Positions 39,934 through 52,397 of a stretch of 64,000 bases of DNA are shown piece by piece (the stretch's first letter is position 1; the number at the start of each line of letters is the position of its first letter). Source of the DNA: Datnioides undecimradiatus. Its lineage: Eukaryota; Chordata; Actinopteri; Lobotiformes; Datnioididae. The DNA lies in assembly GCA_008933995.1 (NCBI GenBank), contig WARS01000007.1, forward strand, positions 10,778,623 to 10,842,622, given 5' to 3'. Position numbers and translations under genes: made by a program. Under the pieces are notes generated by a model. That model was not told the origin of the DNA, did not search any database, and saw only the letters and a program-made list of their open reading frames with translations.

Positions 39934-41072
39934 TCACAATAAGTTTTCAATAAGATATTGTTATTTACATGAGTGCTTTTCCTATTTGGTCTGAATTCTA
40001 ATGAAATAAGTAAAAGTTCCCTTTGATATTACTAATAATGAATGAGAAGAAACACCATTTTCATTAGTTTAATATTTATTACCCCAAAAATTTAGACAAT
40101 AACAAGGATAGCCCCAAATAACAAAATTGACAATGTCAGTAGCGGGTCATTTTTCCACCATTTGCCGCCAATGACAGCTTGACAACATCATGCTCCTCAC
40201 TAGCCTCATGATGTTGTTCTGAGGCAATGCAGTTCTGCCAGGTCACGTGGGGGTGGGGTACGATCATCCAGTCTCTGCTTCAGCTGGTCCCAGACATGCT
40301 CTATGGGGGTTCGGAATCAGGGCATTACAGCCCACATACCATATGAGGCACTCCGACTTCCTGAAGTCGAGCTGTGATGTAATTCTGGCACGATGTGGTG
40401 GAACATTATCATCATGAACAGAAAGTTGAGGTGTTCTGGCGGAATGGGGATGATGGGTTCTATGATGTCTCTGAGGTAGAACGTGCAGTGACTGAGCCAT
40501 CTACAATAACCGTCTGTTTTCTTGGCTGACTGGTGATGCCTGCCCAGACTGTTGCACCTCCTCCACCATGAACCCTGGGGACCATGTTGACCTCGGCAGT
40601 ATCGCTCACCTCGCCTTCTCCAGCAGCGACCATCATTTCTGTGCAAAGGTGACCCGACACTCATCAGTGAACAGGGCGGTAGACCACTGCTGCATTGTCA
40701 GGTCACATGGTCTTGTGCCCACTGCGATTCACAAGCCCGGTGTCTTGGTGTCAGTGGAGTCACCTGCAACGGTCGTCTGGCATTCAAGCCAAAGCGGTGG
40801 AGTCTGGAAACCCTAGTACCCCTCACATCTCGTAAATGGGCCTGCAGCTGTGTGGCAGTTGCATAACGATGTCTGAGTGCATAGGTCCTTAGGTACTGGT
40901 CATCGTTGCGGTCTGTCACTCGTGGGGCTCCACTCCTGGGTTTGTCACAAACTCTGCCAGTAGTTCTGTGTCTATCACCCCAATACAATTGCCTCCCTAT
41001 CCCAAAAATGTGAAACAAACACCGTATGTATGACATCCACTGAGTCTCTCACAATATCCCTAACTTATTGTG

Positions 41073-41073
<1 letters not shown>
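39934..41073 (-). mobile_element. Degenerate Tc1-like DNA transposon
   Basis: A segment of about 1.14 kb bounded by an exact 12-bp inverted repeat, TCACAATAAGTT at 39934-39945 and its complement AACTTATTGTGA at 41062-41073; diverged pairing extends further (GATATTGT appears inside both ends). The interior carries a broken Tc1-family transposase on the minus strand. The right end touches a compound (GT)n(AT)n microsatellite. TA target duplications expected of Tc1 elements are not clear, perhaps because the right flank has become microsatellite. Confidence 0.85.
40080..41036 (-). pseudogene. Tc1-like transposase pseudogene
   Basis: The N-terminal part reads HRTTGRVCDKPRSGAPRVTD, then TATQLQAHLRDVRGT and LHRFGLNARRPLQ, the paired-type helix-turn-helix of Tc1 transposases. 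A short in-frame loss lies between VSR and LHRF, where relatives have a few more residues. The catalytic part is present in pieces: WSTALFTDECRVTF holds the first Asp (about 40661-40670), VHDDNVPPHRARI the second (about 40404-40412), and IEHVWDQLKQRLDD the Glu (about 40300), readable only after a one-base C insertion. In-frame stops follow DHVT and FAQK, and the frame changes several times. AATAAATATT near 40075 could be its old polyadenylation signal. It is inactive. Confidence 0.9.

Positions 41074-41133
<60 letters not shown>
41074..41133. repeat. Compound (GT)n-(AT)n microsatellite
   Basis: (GT)15 at 41074-41103 passes into (AT)15 at 41104-41133, directly adjoining the right end of the Tc1-like element. 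Confidence 0.96.
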
Positions 41134-41135
<2 letters not shown>

Positions 41136-44100
41136 GCAGAAAAAATGCATGTGGTACTATGTTGGTGTCACTACAAAGATAAGTAAAGAATATTTAACTG
41201 ATATATACTGTTATTTATAAGAAAGTGCCTCCTGAGGCAAAAATCCACATTGAAAAGGTCGATAGAAAACGTCTCCACATTGGAAATCGTTGAGTTTTCC
41301 CTCGACAAAATCAGTATTGGTCAGGCTGTAGTACATATGAAAGTCTGATCTCTAGCTGTTGGGTTTCAGCTCACTATAGTTTGGTTTATTTGACACTTTG
41401 AGGAGGCAAACGTTAAATCACACCCACCTACAAAAATGTCAAACGTGACTCAGTGAAGCCCAAGATCAATTTCCATTGTGCTCAAAATGGCAAAGACGCA
41501 GGACCTCATGTGACCGCCGTGCCGTATGTATGATATTGTGTTTTCGTGTTATTTTGCGGTGTAGCTACAGATTAATCGAGTCGATTAATCGAGTTCAGTG
41601 AGCCTTAAACCAACTCCTTCCGCCCGAGTCGATGTCTTCACTTCATCAATAGACGTTTGGTGATGCTGCAGCGGAAAGGCAGAACAATGTCCTGCCTGAT
41701 GGCACTCGATGTTTGAACAAGTAATTCTGGCGCTGTTTAATCAGCTAATCAAACAGTGGGGCTACTTGTTCTCATGAATATCCTCTCTGACACTCGGCTA
41801 ATGGTAATTTGACCTTAATTGATCTTTCCACTTGGATTACAGTTAATCAGAGATGCAAAGGGTGAAGACGATGAATTCACGAGTGTCCTTGTGTTTGCGC
41901 AAAGCAAACAGCACGACACTGATTCTCACTACAATACTTTTCTCAGTATCTCTATCTCCATTCTAAACGCTCAATGTCAACATTTCCTTGTCTCGTGCAT
42001 CTTTCCTCCTCCACCATCTATCCCCCACCAGTCTCCACGACTTCTCATCTTGACCCCCCATCTTGGACTGTGTGACCCACCTACATGTGTCCTTCTGATC
42101 TGCACTGCCTTGTATACGCGTCCCCAGTATAAACAGCTATGTGAGAACATTTTGTTCTGTATAGCATTATGTTTATTAATGAGCTTGCATTTGTGTATGT
42201 AGTATGTGTGTCCGTGGCTCATCCCTTATGTCAGTTTGGTAAGCAGCCCATGACACCATGCATGCATTTCATTGCCTGCGAGTTCATGTCAGTGTGTGTG
42301 TGTGTGTGTTTGTGTTCATTTTTCTTTAAATAGCCTTCGGACAGAGATGCTGACTTGTAACGCCCTGCAGGTTTTAGCAGCATTGACCTCAAAATATGAC
42401 ATAAGGCTCTGCTCTTTTTGCTTCTGCCTGGGGAAGACATCATAGTGCTGCAAAAGAAGTACAAAACCCTCAGTGCCATGCTGAAGTTCAACTTTCCTGT
42501 AATGGTGAAAAGCAAGTTGCATCTTCCCAGTAATCCCTTGAGCCCCAGCGTTCCCTATTCCATAGAAACAGCTGCATATACAGAGTTGAGGTTGTTCCGA
42601 CAGACACTGAAGAAAACAGAAATATTCCCAACCAAAACATGTAATTGAGATAAAAGGTTCTTACCACTGTCTTAACATTTCTGCGGGTTTCAGACATGAC
42701 AAAGTTGGTATTTTTCAAAACCATGAAACTGTGACTGGAATTTCAAATGAAGGGTTTTGTTTGTGTAAACAGTGTGTTCATGTGCAATGGACTCGTTGCT
42801 GGGTCCGCTGGGGTGCATGAGTTTAAATGATGCATTTGGTGAGTTTTGCTCAGCACGTAGACGCAGGCTGGCATTTTAAAATTCTGAGTTTTGACTCGGG
42901 ACATTTGCAAATGAGTGTCCTGTTGTCTGAAGGTAAAAAAAAATATATATATATATTACATAGCATTAAAAGAAATATTATTAGATGACTTTATTTATAT
43001 GACTTTATTTGGTGAGACACTCTAACAAGATGGTTTTTAAATGTTAAGGCTGTACCTGATTCCCTCAGCTGAATCAGATTTGACTAGTCATGCATAATCA
43101 GCCTACATAAGTCTCATTTTTCACATTTAAGACCCACATTTTCTATGTCATCTGTGGTGTGTGATGAAAAGATTATATTTCTACACCTTTAAAGAAAGTC
43201 AAAGCGTTTGTCCCGCTCATAATTCAGTTATAAAATCCCAGCACAACACAGAACTAATTAATTGATCTGAATTGTTAGTTGATTGACAGGCTGGAGTTGC
43301 GTTGCCCTGTCATCTGTTTCTGTAACACCTGCGCTGTTAGGTCATTTGTTTTGTGGTTCGTGGTCGTCTTGAGACTGGGTTTGTAAAGTTTACAGCCTTC
43401 CGCCTTATGTTCCCCCCAGTACACTGTTTAGAATGACACAGCTAAAAAAAAGACCAAAACTGAATTTATTCATGTGACTTCCTCTGACACAATTCATTGA
43501 CTTTCAGAGGGCAAGCCCAGTTAAAAGCCCATTCTGATTCAAATGTATAGTACAAACACAATGACACTGGACACTGTTAGGCAACGTTTCATCTGCACTT
43601 CGATTTTGGACTTCACTGCCTTCAGAATAAGGTTCAGTTCATCGGGTTGGTTTCACGGGAGATAAAAATCAGATTTGTTCCCCGCCTCGTGTTGCGTCCT
43701 CGATCCTGTCGCTGTTTATCTTCTGCATTTAACGCTCATTTTATCGCTGGCATAACTCACTTCACTCCCTCTTTATCGCACGGCACGAAACTTTCAAAAT
43801 AACTGATCTGATCAGCTTTGTGGGGTCATGGACTCATCGATATGAAGACGTCGAATAGTGAGCAAAAATGGCAAAATTGAAGCTCTGTGAAGGACATTGA
43901 TGACTCTTATTCTCATTTGGTTGGGAATAACAGTGTTCTAACACTGCTTGCAACGCCCTGTATATTACCAAGAGATCAATAGCACTTGAGCTGAATGTCA
44001 TTATGGTTATTAGGCCTGCTTGTCTGTATGCTGATGAGGCATGAGGGCATTATGCAGAGTGGTGTGGTGAGCTGGCGTGCATGTGCACATCGGTACACGA

Positions 44101-47100
44101 GTGTACTCCTAAGTGGATCTACTTGTGTTTTCAGCGTTACTATAAGGTGTATAATGCATGTGCTGGTATGTGTGCGGAATACTCATGGTAAGTGATGCAC
44201 CGCTGATGAATGCTGAAGTTTCAGGCGGAATTCAGCGGGTGCAGTTTCAAGGTGAGAGGGAGAGAGAGTGATGGAGAGGGGAGAGGGAGAGGTGAGAGAG
44301 ATATACAGGGGGAGCACGAGATAAGGGGGGAAGGAGACAGTGAGAATAACTTAGGGAAGGAGAGACGAGAGGTGGCAGCGAGTGGTCGCCACAGCCGAGA
44401 CAGTGGAGGCTGAACGTGAAGCCACACATGACACACATGTCTGAACCCTAATGGAAATGCTAACATTATCATCTGCCTTTAAGATTTCCTAGTTCCAATT
44501 ACACTACATTCAGCCTGAAGCTATTAAGTTAAAGGATGAGGTTTAAGATATTTAGTATTTGTCTTCTTGTCAACAAATCCCATAAAAAAGACTAAAAGCA
44601 ACAATGAATTGATTCTGACTAACACGCCTGTGCAAGCCAAAGCCTGATGAAGCTCGTTCCTCTGTGCCACAGAGCTCCACTGCTGTCCTATTGAAGTCCT
44701 AAAGGCCCCACATTATGGTGCCCTTAGATATCACATTGTACATATATATATATATACTATCACTGCAGATGATAAATAAATATCTGAATCTGAATAAATG
44801 TTTTAAATTGTGTTTTCTAGGCAGTGGTTAGGACCCTGTCAGTAAGCTTCAGGATGTGACAGGGTGCATCCAGCAGCAATATTGTTACTATGGTAACCTG
44901 GCTTTTTATTTTCCATTACTTATTTTTAATGGACCCCTGCCAGCCAATGAGAAACAAGTATTTACCATGACCAGGGGCTCACACGTGACTTGAGCGCCTG
45001 TTGTTTATCAATCTGGCTGTCAGAGACAGATCTGTCATCGTGTTGTAGTCGAACGTGAAAAGGCTTTGTGTCTGAATAATGAAACTGTTGTTAAGCAAAC
45101 TAAAAGAGTTGGATTCATGTGCACTTGGATTCATTTGGCTCACATTTTTGGAAAATACTGTGGATGATGTTGTATATAGTTAATGAAAACTCTCAAATGT
45201 AACAGGAGGGGTTAAAAGTTTATATAAAAGATGCAGTTTGTTAGCTTGAGAGTTAATAGTTACTGCTCAGAAGGTTGTGGCTGATCCTCATATTTAGTCC
45301 ATATTAGTCTAAAGTGTTTAAATGGGAATAAAGGAGCGAGAAGAGGAGAAGCACGGAAACTTGGAAGAAAAAGTGACGGAGTGAACTAAATGAAAGGAAC
45401 AGGAAGAGAAAGACGAGAGCAGCAGAACGTAAAGTTCAAAGCAGGATCTGCGTGGCGGCAGATGGCAGGGTGGGAAGTAAGGAGACATCAGTGTAGGACA
45501 ACAGATAACGATACAGAGTGAGAGAAGCGCAAGGGGGTTGACTTTGCTACAACAGGAAGAAGTTGGGAGGAGTGAAACACAGACGGGGGAGATGGGAGCA
45601 AAGGTTAGAAAGATGAATGGATGCTGGAAAGGACAGAGGAAGAGAAGGAACGATGCAGGCAAGGAGAGGATATGTGAGAAGAACGTGATGTGGCCAGCGG
45701 AGGGAGGGAAAGAAGGTCAAAGAGCAAGTGCAGAGGCTCAAGGACGTTCAATGGATGAAGCTGCAAAAAGGTCATTTCAGCAAAATATTTGGAAATGTGC
45801 CTATAACTGCTCCTTTCTGATGACATCATTGGAAGATGATTATGATTTCACTCTTGTACTCTGAGCACCTTAATGCCACCTAAGGGCGGTCAAAGGAATT
45901 TTTATTATTAAGTTATTAAGGTTTTGAATTACATCTTCTGTCACATTGATAAAATAGTAGATTCAATAACACTCTGCAGCACATCCTGTAAAATTATGAT
46001 TTCTCTTTTCAATACTTTGCACGAATGCTCAATGACTTTCTGTAAGAACATGCACAACATCTCTTCTTCCTCCGCTTTCACTTGTCACATAAAGCACAAG
46101 GGCAGCAGCAGCATCATCATCAAAGCTAACATCAAAGTCAAACTCTATGTTTCTTTTCGCCAAGATGGAAATAACTTTTTATGTAAATAAAGTCGCACAT
46201 CCATTCAAAGTCACTATGACAGAGGAGGAGATCAAAGGAAGTTGGCATTGCTTGCCACTCACATGCATATGCACACGCATTATTTGGACACAGGGAAACG
46301 AGGAGGGGCACGCATGGAGATAACTGGGATGGACAGAAGAGGGAGAAGAGACAGTGGTAAAGAAATAAAAAGTGAGGGATGGTGAGAGCTGGAGATGGAG
46401 AGCAGAGAGTTAGGCGCTGGGGAAAGTGGGGGTGGTGGTGGGGGGAGCAGGGATGGACAGGCAGGGAGGAAGATGGAGAGAGAACACACAGTGTCAGGGT
46501 AATGTAAATGGGGACTGGGACATTGTCCTATTGAATATAGATGGCTCCAGTACGGGACATGAAATATATATGAAACACAGGGCTGACATCTGTATCAGCT
46601 GTGTTAAGAGGCATGTCTGAGGGAGCCTGCTCATGTGAAAAACAGCAAAAAGAGAGGCATTGTAGTGAGAGGGAGAGAGGAGGCGAGCGGGGACTGACAG
46701 ACAAAGGCAAAGATGGAGAGAGAGAGAGAGACATCAGAGCAAGACAAGGATCTTGACAGCATTTGATCCCAGGCCGAGGGGGGGGGGGCACTTTTTTTTC
46801 TTCTTTTCTTCATTGACGAGGGCTTTTCTTTAAGATGGGGATCAATATTTTATTGTTGTTTCTTGTTGCGCTGTTGATCCGCAGTGTTTAAGTGTTAATC
46901 TGAGGTCTTCAGCCTACGTGGCCACGACAGTGCCCGTGGGACTTGTAAACAGAGTGGGGCCGCTAACACCGGTGTCCTGGCTAAAACCTCTCATCACGCC
47001 CATGCGTACCCTTTACCCCCTGAGGTCACGGTTCCTAGTATAAACCCGCTGACAAAGGCATTGGTGGTATCTTTATTTTAATATTAAAACTGTTTTTTGA

Positions 47101-47389
47101 CGATTAAAATAGCAGTTTTCCACGCTGCATCTTGGGTGAACCCATATCTGGTTCACTGCACAGGACAAAATGACCTTCTCTTCCCAATCATCACTCAGTG
47201 TGAAGGATTGGTAATACTCAGAAGAAATTAGATCAGAACTATTTATGAACTGTACAAAAGTGGTAAAATGTTCCCTTCCTTCCCCGCCACAACAGATCCG
47301 TGGAGTCGTGCGTAGGTGGACAGTAATAAAGAAGATTAAATTCAACTATGAGCCGAGTAATAACGTTTCCATTTCTCCATATTCAGTTT
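41134..47389. other. Intronic stretch without genes
   Basis: Non-coding. Includes GATTAATCGAGTC directly repeated near 41569-41592, a short (AT)n at 42944-42956, purine-rich tracts at 44230-44400, 45330-45750 and 46310-46490, and G8 with T8 near 46783-46798. Chance frames only. Confidence 0.65.
45330..45750. repeat. Purine-rich (GGAGAAG) tract
   Basis: About 420 bp of GA-dominated plus-strand DNA, for example GCGAGAAGAGGAGAAGCACG and AGGAAGAGAAAGACGAGAGC. The complementary strand gives long Ser/Pro/Leu chance frames. Confidence 0.7.
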
Positions 47390-47438
47390 ACCACATCAGT
47401 TGAAAACTGTTATCAAATAATAAATTCTCCCTTAGCTT

Positions 47439-47720
47439 CTGTCTGCTTCTTGTTGCTAGGAACCAGCATGATAGAATGAGCAGAAATACCCCCTCAAAGA
47501 ATATTTTGCTTGTTGTATATGCTGATATGATTAGAGAGCCTTTGATTTTGACTGTCTGCTTCCAGTTGCTAGGAGCCGGCGTGCACCAAGGGCGGTGATT
47601 TAACCGCACAGATATTTCACTTGTTATTAGCTGTTGATATCACCAACGCTTAATCTTTGCTTCTGTCTGTTTGCAGTTGCTAGGAACCAATACGAGCGAA
47701 TGGGCAGTGATGTCACCATG
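47439..47720 (+). repeat. Three tandem copies of the exon B splice-acceptor region (111-113 bp unit)
   Basis: CTGTCTG occurs at 47439, 47552 and 47663, and GTTGCTAGGA at 47452, 47565 and 47676, giving spacings of 113 and 111 bp. An ATATTT..CTTGTT segment also recurs between copies (47501 and 47612). Copy 3 is the real acceptor and start of exon B. Copy 2 keeps TGCTTCCAG before TTGCTAGG, and GGGCGGTGATTTAACC matches the exon's GGGCAGTGATGTCACC. Copy 1 has TGCTTCTTG, so the AG is lost, but its continuation reads ARNQHDRMSRNT beside the exon's ARNQYERMGSDVT. The repeated unit therefore contains both intron end and coding exon start. Confidence 0.85.
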
Positions 47721-47910
47721 CAGTGCGGCTCCCTGGACAGGGAGGCGTCGGTGTCGTGGAAGGTGAACGGGACGGACGTGAAGGCCCAGCACCGTCTAGA
47801 GGGTCCCAGGTTGATACTAACCGAAGTGGACCTAGGCCACAACGGGCTCTACAGCTGCTTTCAGAACCCGCATGGAGAGAGACGCGACACCATCTACCTC
47901 CACATCGGCA
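47677..47910 (+). CDS. cntfr: CNTFR second coding exon: N-terminal Ig-like C2 domain
   Basis: The 234-bp exon follows a strong acceptor (TCTTTGCTTCTGTCTGTTTGCAG, ending 47676) and ends at A|GTAAGT. Joined to the signal-peptide exon, the reading continues V-ARNQYERMGSDVTMQCG, then VSWKVNGTDVK, LTEVDLGHNGLYSCF, and ends HIG plus one base. This is an Ig-like C2 domain: the first Cys lies in VTMQCG, the core Trp in SWKVNGT, and the second Cys in the GLYSC strand F motif. Mammalian CNTFR has YERLGSDV, TWRVNGTD and LGHSGLYACF at the same points, which makes the assignment strong. NGT is a candidate N-glycosylation site shared with mammals. The next exon should start in phase 1 with the first cytokine-receptor domain, but I did not find it before 64000. 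The sequence directly upstream repeats this exon's boundary three times. Confidence 0.95.
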
Positions 47911-50900
47911 GTAAGTAGCCAGACAATCACCCGCCAAATATTATATCAAATAAGACCCGATGAATCTTTAATCATCCCAAAGGGGACACTTAGTCGCTGC
48001 AGCAGTATGGAGTGAAGGGAAAAAGCAGAATAAGAATGACCATTATGCAATTACAACTCAAAACAAAAAAAAAGTATGAATTAATGATGAGAAATTTTCT
48101 GAATTTTATCTTGTATGTATATGCAAGAGCAAAGAAGAAAACAGTATAGAAAAACTTTGACTTGCAGCTGTAATTAATGGTTGTGACTTCAAGCGTGGAG
48201 GAAATGTAATGTTTATGATTATCTTATGGCTCTTTTATGGCGCTCCTACTGGATGCTGGACCAGCTGTGCATGTCAGTTTGTTAGTTAGCAGTGGGGAAG
48301 ATATGTATTATTATATATTATACCTGTATACAGATTTGTAACTTTAAGTCACTGACTTTAGCAGGATCTTTTTGCTAAGATTGAAGAGTCGCAGAATGAC
48401 TTTGGCGCTGCTGTTGTTTTAGCGAACTGGATAGCTGTGGCGGCAGGTGCTGAGCTTGCTAGCTTAAGGCGGGTGTGCGTGTGATTGGCTGAAAGACGTG
48501 GGGTTGGTGACGACATAAAAGTCATGGAAAGTGACAAATCAGATAAAACGTATAAAATGAAATGTACATTATTGGGGAAACCACCAGTATGAAATAAAAG
48601 CACATCCTATGAAGCTGTCTTTGTGACAATAAGGAGATTAAAATATCATATTCATGATAAATGTGTTGAGTTTAACAATAATATAAAATTACTGTTTTAT
48701 TTATACATTTTCCCCTATTTATTCATGTAATTCTTCATATCCTCGTTCAATGTTATATATTATTAAATACCAAACACCTTGGGCCTCCATAATTAACATA
48801 TTTCTTTCTTCCTTTTTCTATATATTTATGTCACTTGCACAGCAAGACCGTGAAGCAAATTGACAATTTTAATAATCAGTCATAATATTTGGAGGGCTGT
48901 TTCATTTCAATTTTAAACGTGAATATAAAACTTGAATTGTCATGATAGCAGCCCTTACCGCAGAGCCCCGCCACCAGCTGACAAGCTCTTATGATGAGTT
49001 GTTAAAATGACATTTGGTCATTTTGCAGTTACGGCTATGCATTTTAATAATCATACAAAAGCTAAATGAGTGTCAATTTAATGGCGTGTCACAGCGGCCT
49101 GTAAGTTGGCAATGGCCTCCTTTGAGATCCATTATTCTGATGGTGAAGGTTTTATACACTGGGCCTGTGCATAATCAAAACAGTGTTGAGATAGGATAGA
49201 CTTGTAAATGACAAGGACCCCTGAGGATAATTGGAATGAAAACACCTTTGTTAAACGCAGTATTTAGCTAAAGTTAAATATCTTTATTCATGAGCTGATT
49301 CGCTTTTTAAACCACACACAAAATTAACAAAAAGTGCTCAAGGAGAGAAAACCTTTGAATATTTGGACTTTAATGCCCAGCACAGACTAATACAGCTATA
49401 TTACAGGTGACTACAACCTCAGTGTGTGTTATTACTATTAAAAACACGTTGTATATGTCTTTATCTGACATCCCCTAATACCTCAAAGTTATTGTGACAA
49501 CTGTTTTCTAATCCGCACCTGGGCCGCCGCCGGCTTTTCTCCTTCAGTTCGGCCGTTTGAATGCATCCGTCATGGCAGTAATGCTGCATGATTGACGGCT
49601 GCCCCTCTTATTCAACGGCGAATGAGTGTTTTATGATTGCTGCTTGAAAAAAAAAACAGCAACACTGAGCTGGCCAGCATCTCCTCACATTATGAGTGAT
49701 GCCTTTCCGTCTCCCTCCGTTCGAGCCCGCTGGTGGTATTAGAAACAGGCAGCATTTTAAAATTTCCACGCAGGAGTCGTACTGCAGCTGCTAGCCGGCC
49801 AGCAGGTGAAATTAGATATCGCTTTGGCATCAGTCATGGCAGGCCACTTCAAAACGGTGCCAAAAGTGACACAGTTTGATACACTGCAGGAGAAAAACCT
49901 TGATTCATCACTCCCATGGCTTTGAAAAATATGAGCTAATGCCAGTTTTCTTCTTTTTTCACACTGTTATATTACAGAGGGTCCACCTTAAGGTTGAAAT
50001 CAGGGGATAGCAGAGTGAAAGAAAAAGCAAAATGCTCCTGCTGCTGCGGCTGTGATGTGTCAAAATGTTACAACGGCAGATTTTTTTTCTGCGAATCTGA
50101 CACACAGCACGTATATACAAAGACATGGTCCAATTTAAGCCGGTTTAATTAAAAAATCAAACCAGAATCATCACCTTTTGGTCTCCATCAGCTGAAAAGG
50201 AAACCACAACCGGCCTGATGCCATCCACCTGTCAATAGGAGCGATAGAGAGATGAGTGCCCATCCCACACCTGTCGAGATCTCGTTTCAGGCTGATGTTA
50301 AACGCAACATTTCCACACAAATGTTTGATGAATGAGACTGTACAGCAGTGTGACAGTTTGGTTAATCATATCGGCAATGATGAATTACTTAATGCTGAAA
50401 TAATACTGAATTAATGAGAGTTTTCTGTTATGCGAGATCGTGTCAGCAGGGTGAATGATGCAATGCATAAACAGACCAGAGAGAGTGAGTGCATGCGTTT
50501 GTGTGTGCGTGTGTATCTGTGTATGTATACCCCGTGTGCAAGCAAGTGCACGTGTGTGCATACATTTCTTTTCACCAGGGGTAATTTGCTGCATCATAAT
50601 ACACACTTTGGTGGTCTCTAACTCTTTGTGTGTGTGTGCGAAACAGTTACATTGTTTAACTATTCATCAGGGGTCAATTACAAGCTTGTAAGAACAATAC
50701 CTTAGTGGTCTTCTGGTTGTGAATATAATTACCTTGATAACAGTTGGTGATTTTATGACATGTTTGAGGCACACGCTGGGGCCGCATCGACTCTAACTCT
50801 GCTCTCCAAACTACAGAAACTCAGATCGCCATCTCACATCCTTCCTCTTTGCCTCTCACTCTCTCCCTAATTGTCTTTTTACAATCTGCTCTTTGTCTGT

Positions 50901-51539
50901 TATCGCTGCCCCGCTGCTTCCTGCCTCTCCTCTTTTGTTTTCTCCCCCTTTTCACTCCACTTTTATCTGAATTTCCATTATGTTTGCTGTCACCTACAAA
51001 ACTTTTAAGTGTTGTGCAGATACAGTGATAATGGCATCATGACAGGCTGCACTTGTTATGATTACCATCATGTTGATGGTTTGATTTTATGCAGTGTTTA
51101 TTACTCACACCAGGGGCTTGTTATGTTTCACGCAGATAGAAGTGTTATCAGGAGAACGGCAGAGAACCATCTGTCTATGTCTTTTTAAGTTTTCTCCTTC
51201 GCTCTTTTCCTCAAAACTTTGCAACCGTATCAACCCCCCTGCCTCATCCACTATTTCATTTCTGCCTCTGCCTGTCTGTCTCCATTATCCTCCTGTCTCA
51301 CTCTCTCAACATCTCTTTATTTCTCTCTTTGTGTTTTGGCTTGTAGTTTGTGGCGGCATCCGTTCGCTGGGTGTTTACACTGGTTCACATTAAGAACAGA
51401 TGATGTCATACTGTGCTCTCGCCTGTATGTGTGTTTGTGTGTGTGTGTGCCTGCTCCACCTTCACACCAATTTTATGGAGCTTTTCTGATCTTTCTCCAG
51501 GAGTGTGTCAACAGAATGTCAGCACAAGGAGACCGCAGA

Positions 51540-51570
<31 letters not shown>

Positions 51571-52360
51571 ACTTGTATTTTTATGTGAAACTTTACTGCC
51601 GCTCTGATGTCTGTTTCTCTTCCTCTCTTGCCTTATTTCACCACTGTATATAGCTGTGGGATGTTTACATTCTGTCTGTCATACTGGATACATCCAAAGC
51701 TACAATTGCTCAAGAAAACAACACAAATACATACGCATGTGAAAATTTTGTGTGCGTATACGTGCATTTGTGTCCGCATCAGTGCGTGCATGTGTTAGAC
51801 TGATGCACAAATGGTGGTTTGCATCGCCCTGCGGTGTTTAAAAGAGGTGTCTGCCTCACACACACACTCATACAAACTCCTGCACAAGAATACTCACTGA
51901 TATCTTTGGACCTTCTGTCCAAAAGGAAGTAAAACACAGTGATGGAGAGATAGAAATTGACATACTGATATACAAAAATGAAATTTAAGGACAGTGAAAG
52001 TTTACTATAATTTAATAAGCAAGAGGTCATAAAACTTAAAAGCTCTTCGGTGAAATACAACATCCCTTTCCTCTGCTGTCACAGCGTGGGAAGTTACTGC
52101 TGCCTTGCCCTTTTTTTGGCTTTGTCCACTCTTCTATCCATAGCTGTAGTTGGTGGCCGTCAGCGAAACGATTTACAGCGCAGGCTGCAGCTGCGTGGTT
52201 ATTCGGTTATTTAGCCTCCCAGCTAACACAACATACAACATCAACTGCAGTGAGTCATATATCCAGCAAGTCACCCTGGTGAACTGTCACACAGTCTCTG
52301 CCTGCAAGACACATCGTCTGCCAGTGAAACAGCCCATCAGTTATATTCTCAATTTTATAT

Positions 52361-52397
<37 letters not shown>

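Larger units (their letters stand above)
9524..47676 (+). other. cntfr: CNTFR intron between signal-peptide and Ig exons (38,153 bp)
   Basis: The intron has a GTGAGT donor at 9524, a TTTGCAG acceptor ending at 47676, and matching phase 1 on both sides. I saw no further exon with a family match in it. Long first coding introns are usual for this gene. Its recognisable contents are transposon relics and microsatellites, listed separately; the remaining stretches are unique-looking non-coding DNA. Confidence 0.88.

Noticed and set aside
47634-47676. Upstream extension of the Ig exon frame to an ATG at 47634
   Set aside because: The frame is open, but the TTTGCAG acceptor at 47671-47676 and phase agreement with the signal-peptide exon show these bases are intronic.
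47713-47937. Minus-strand frame opposite the Ig exon
   Set aside because: It is a shadow of the CNTFR exon in the complementary strand.
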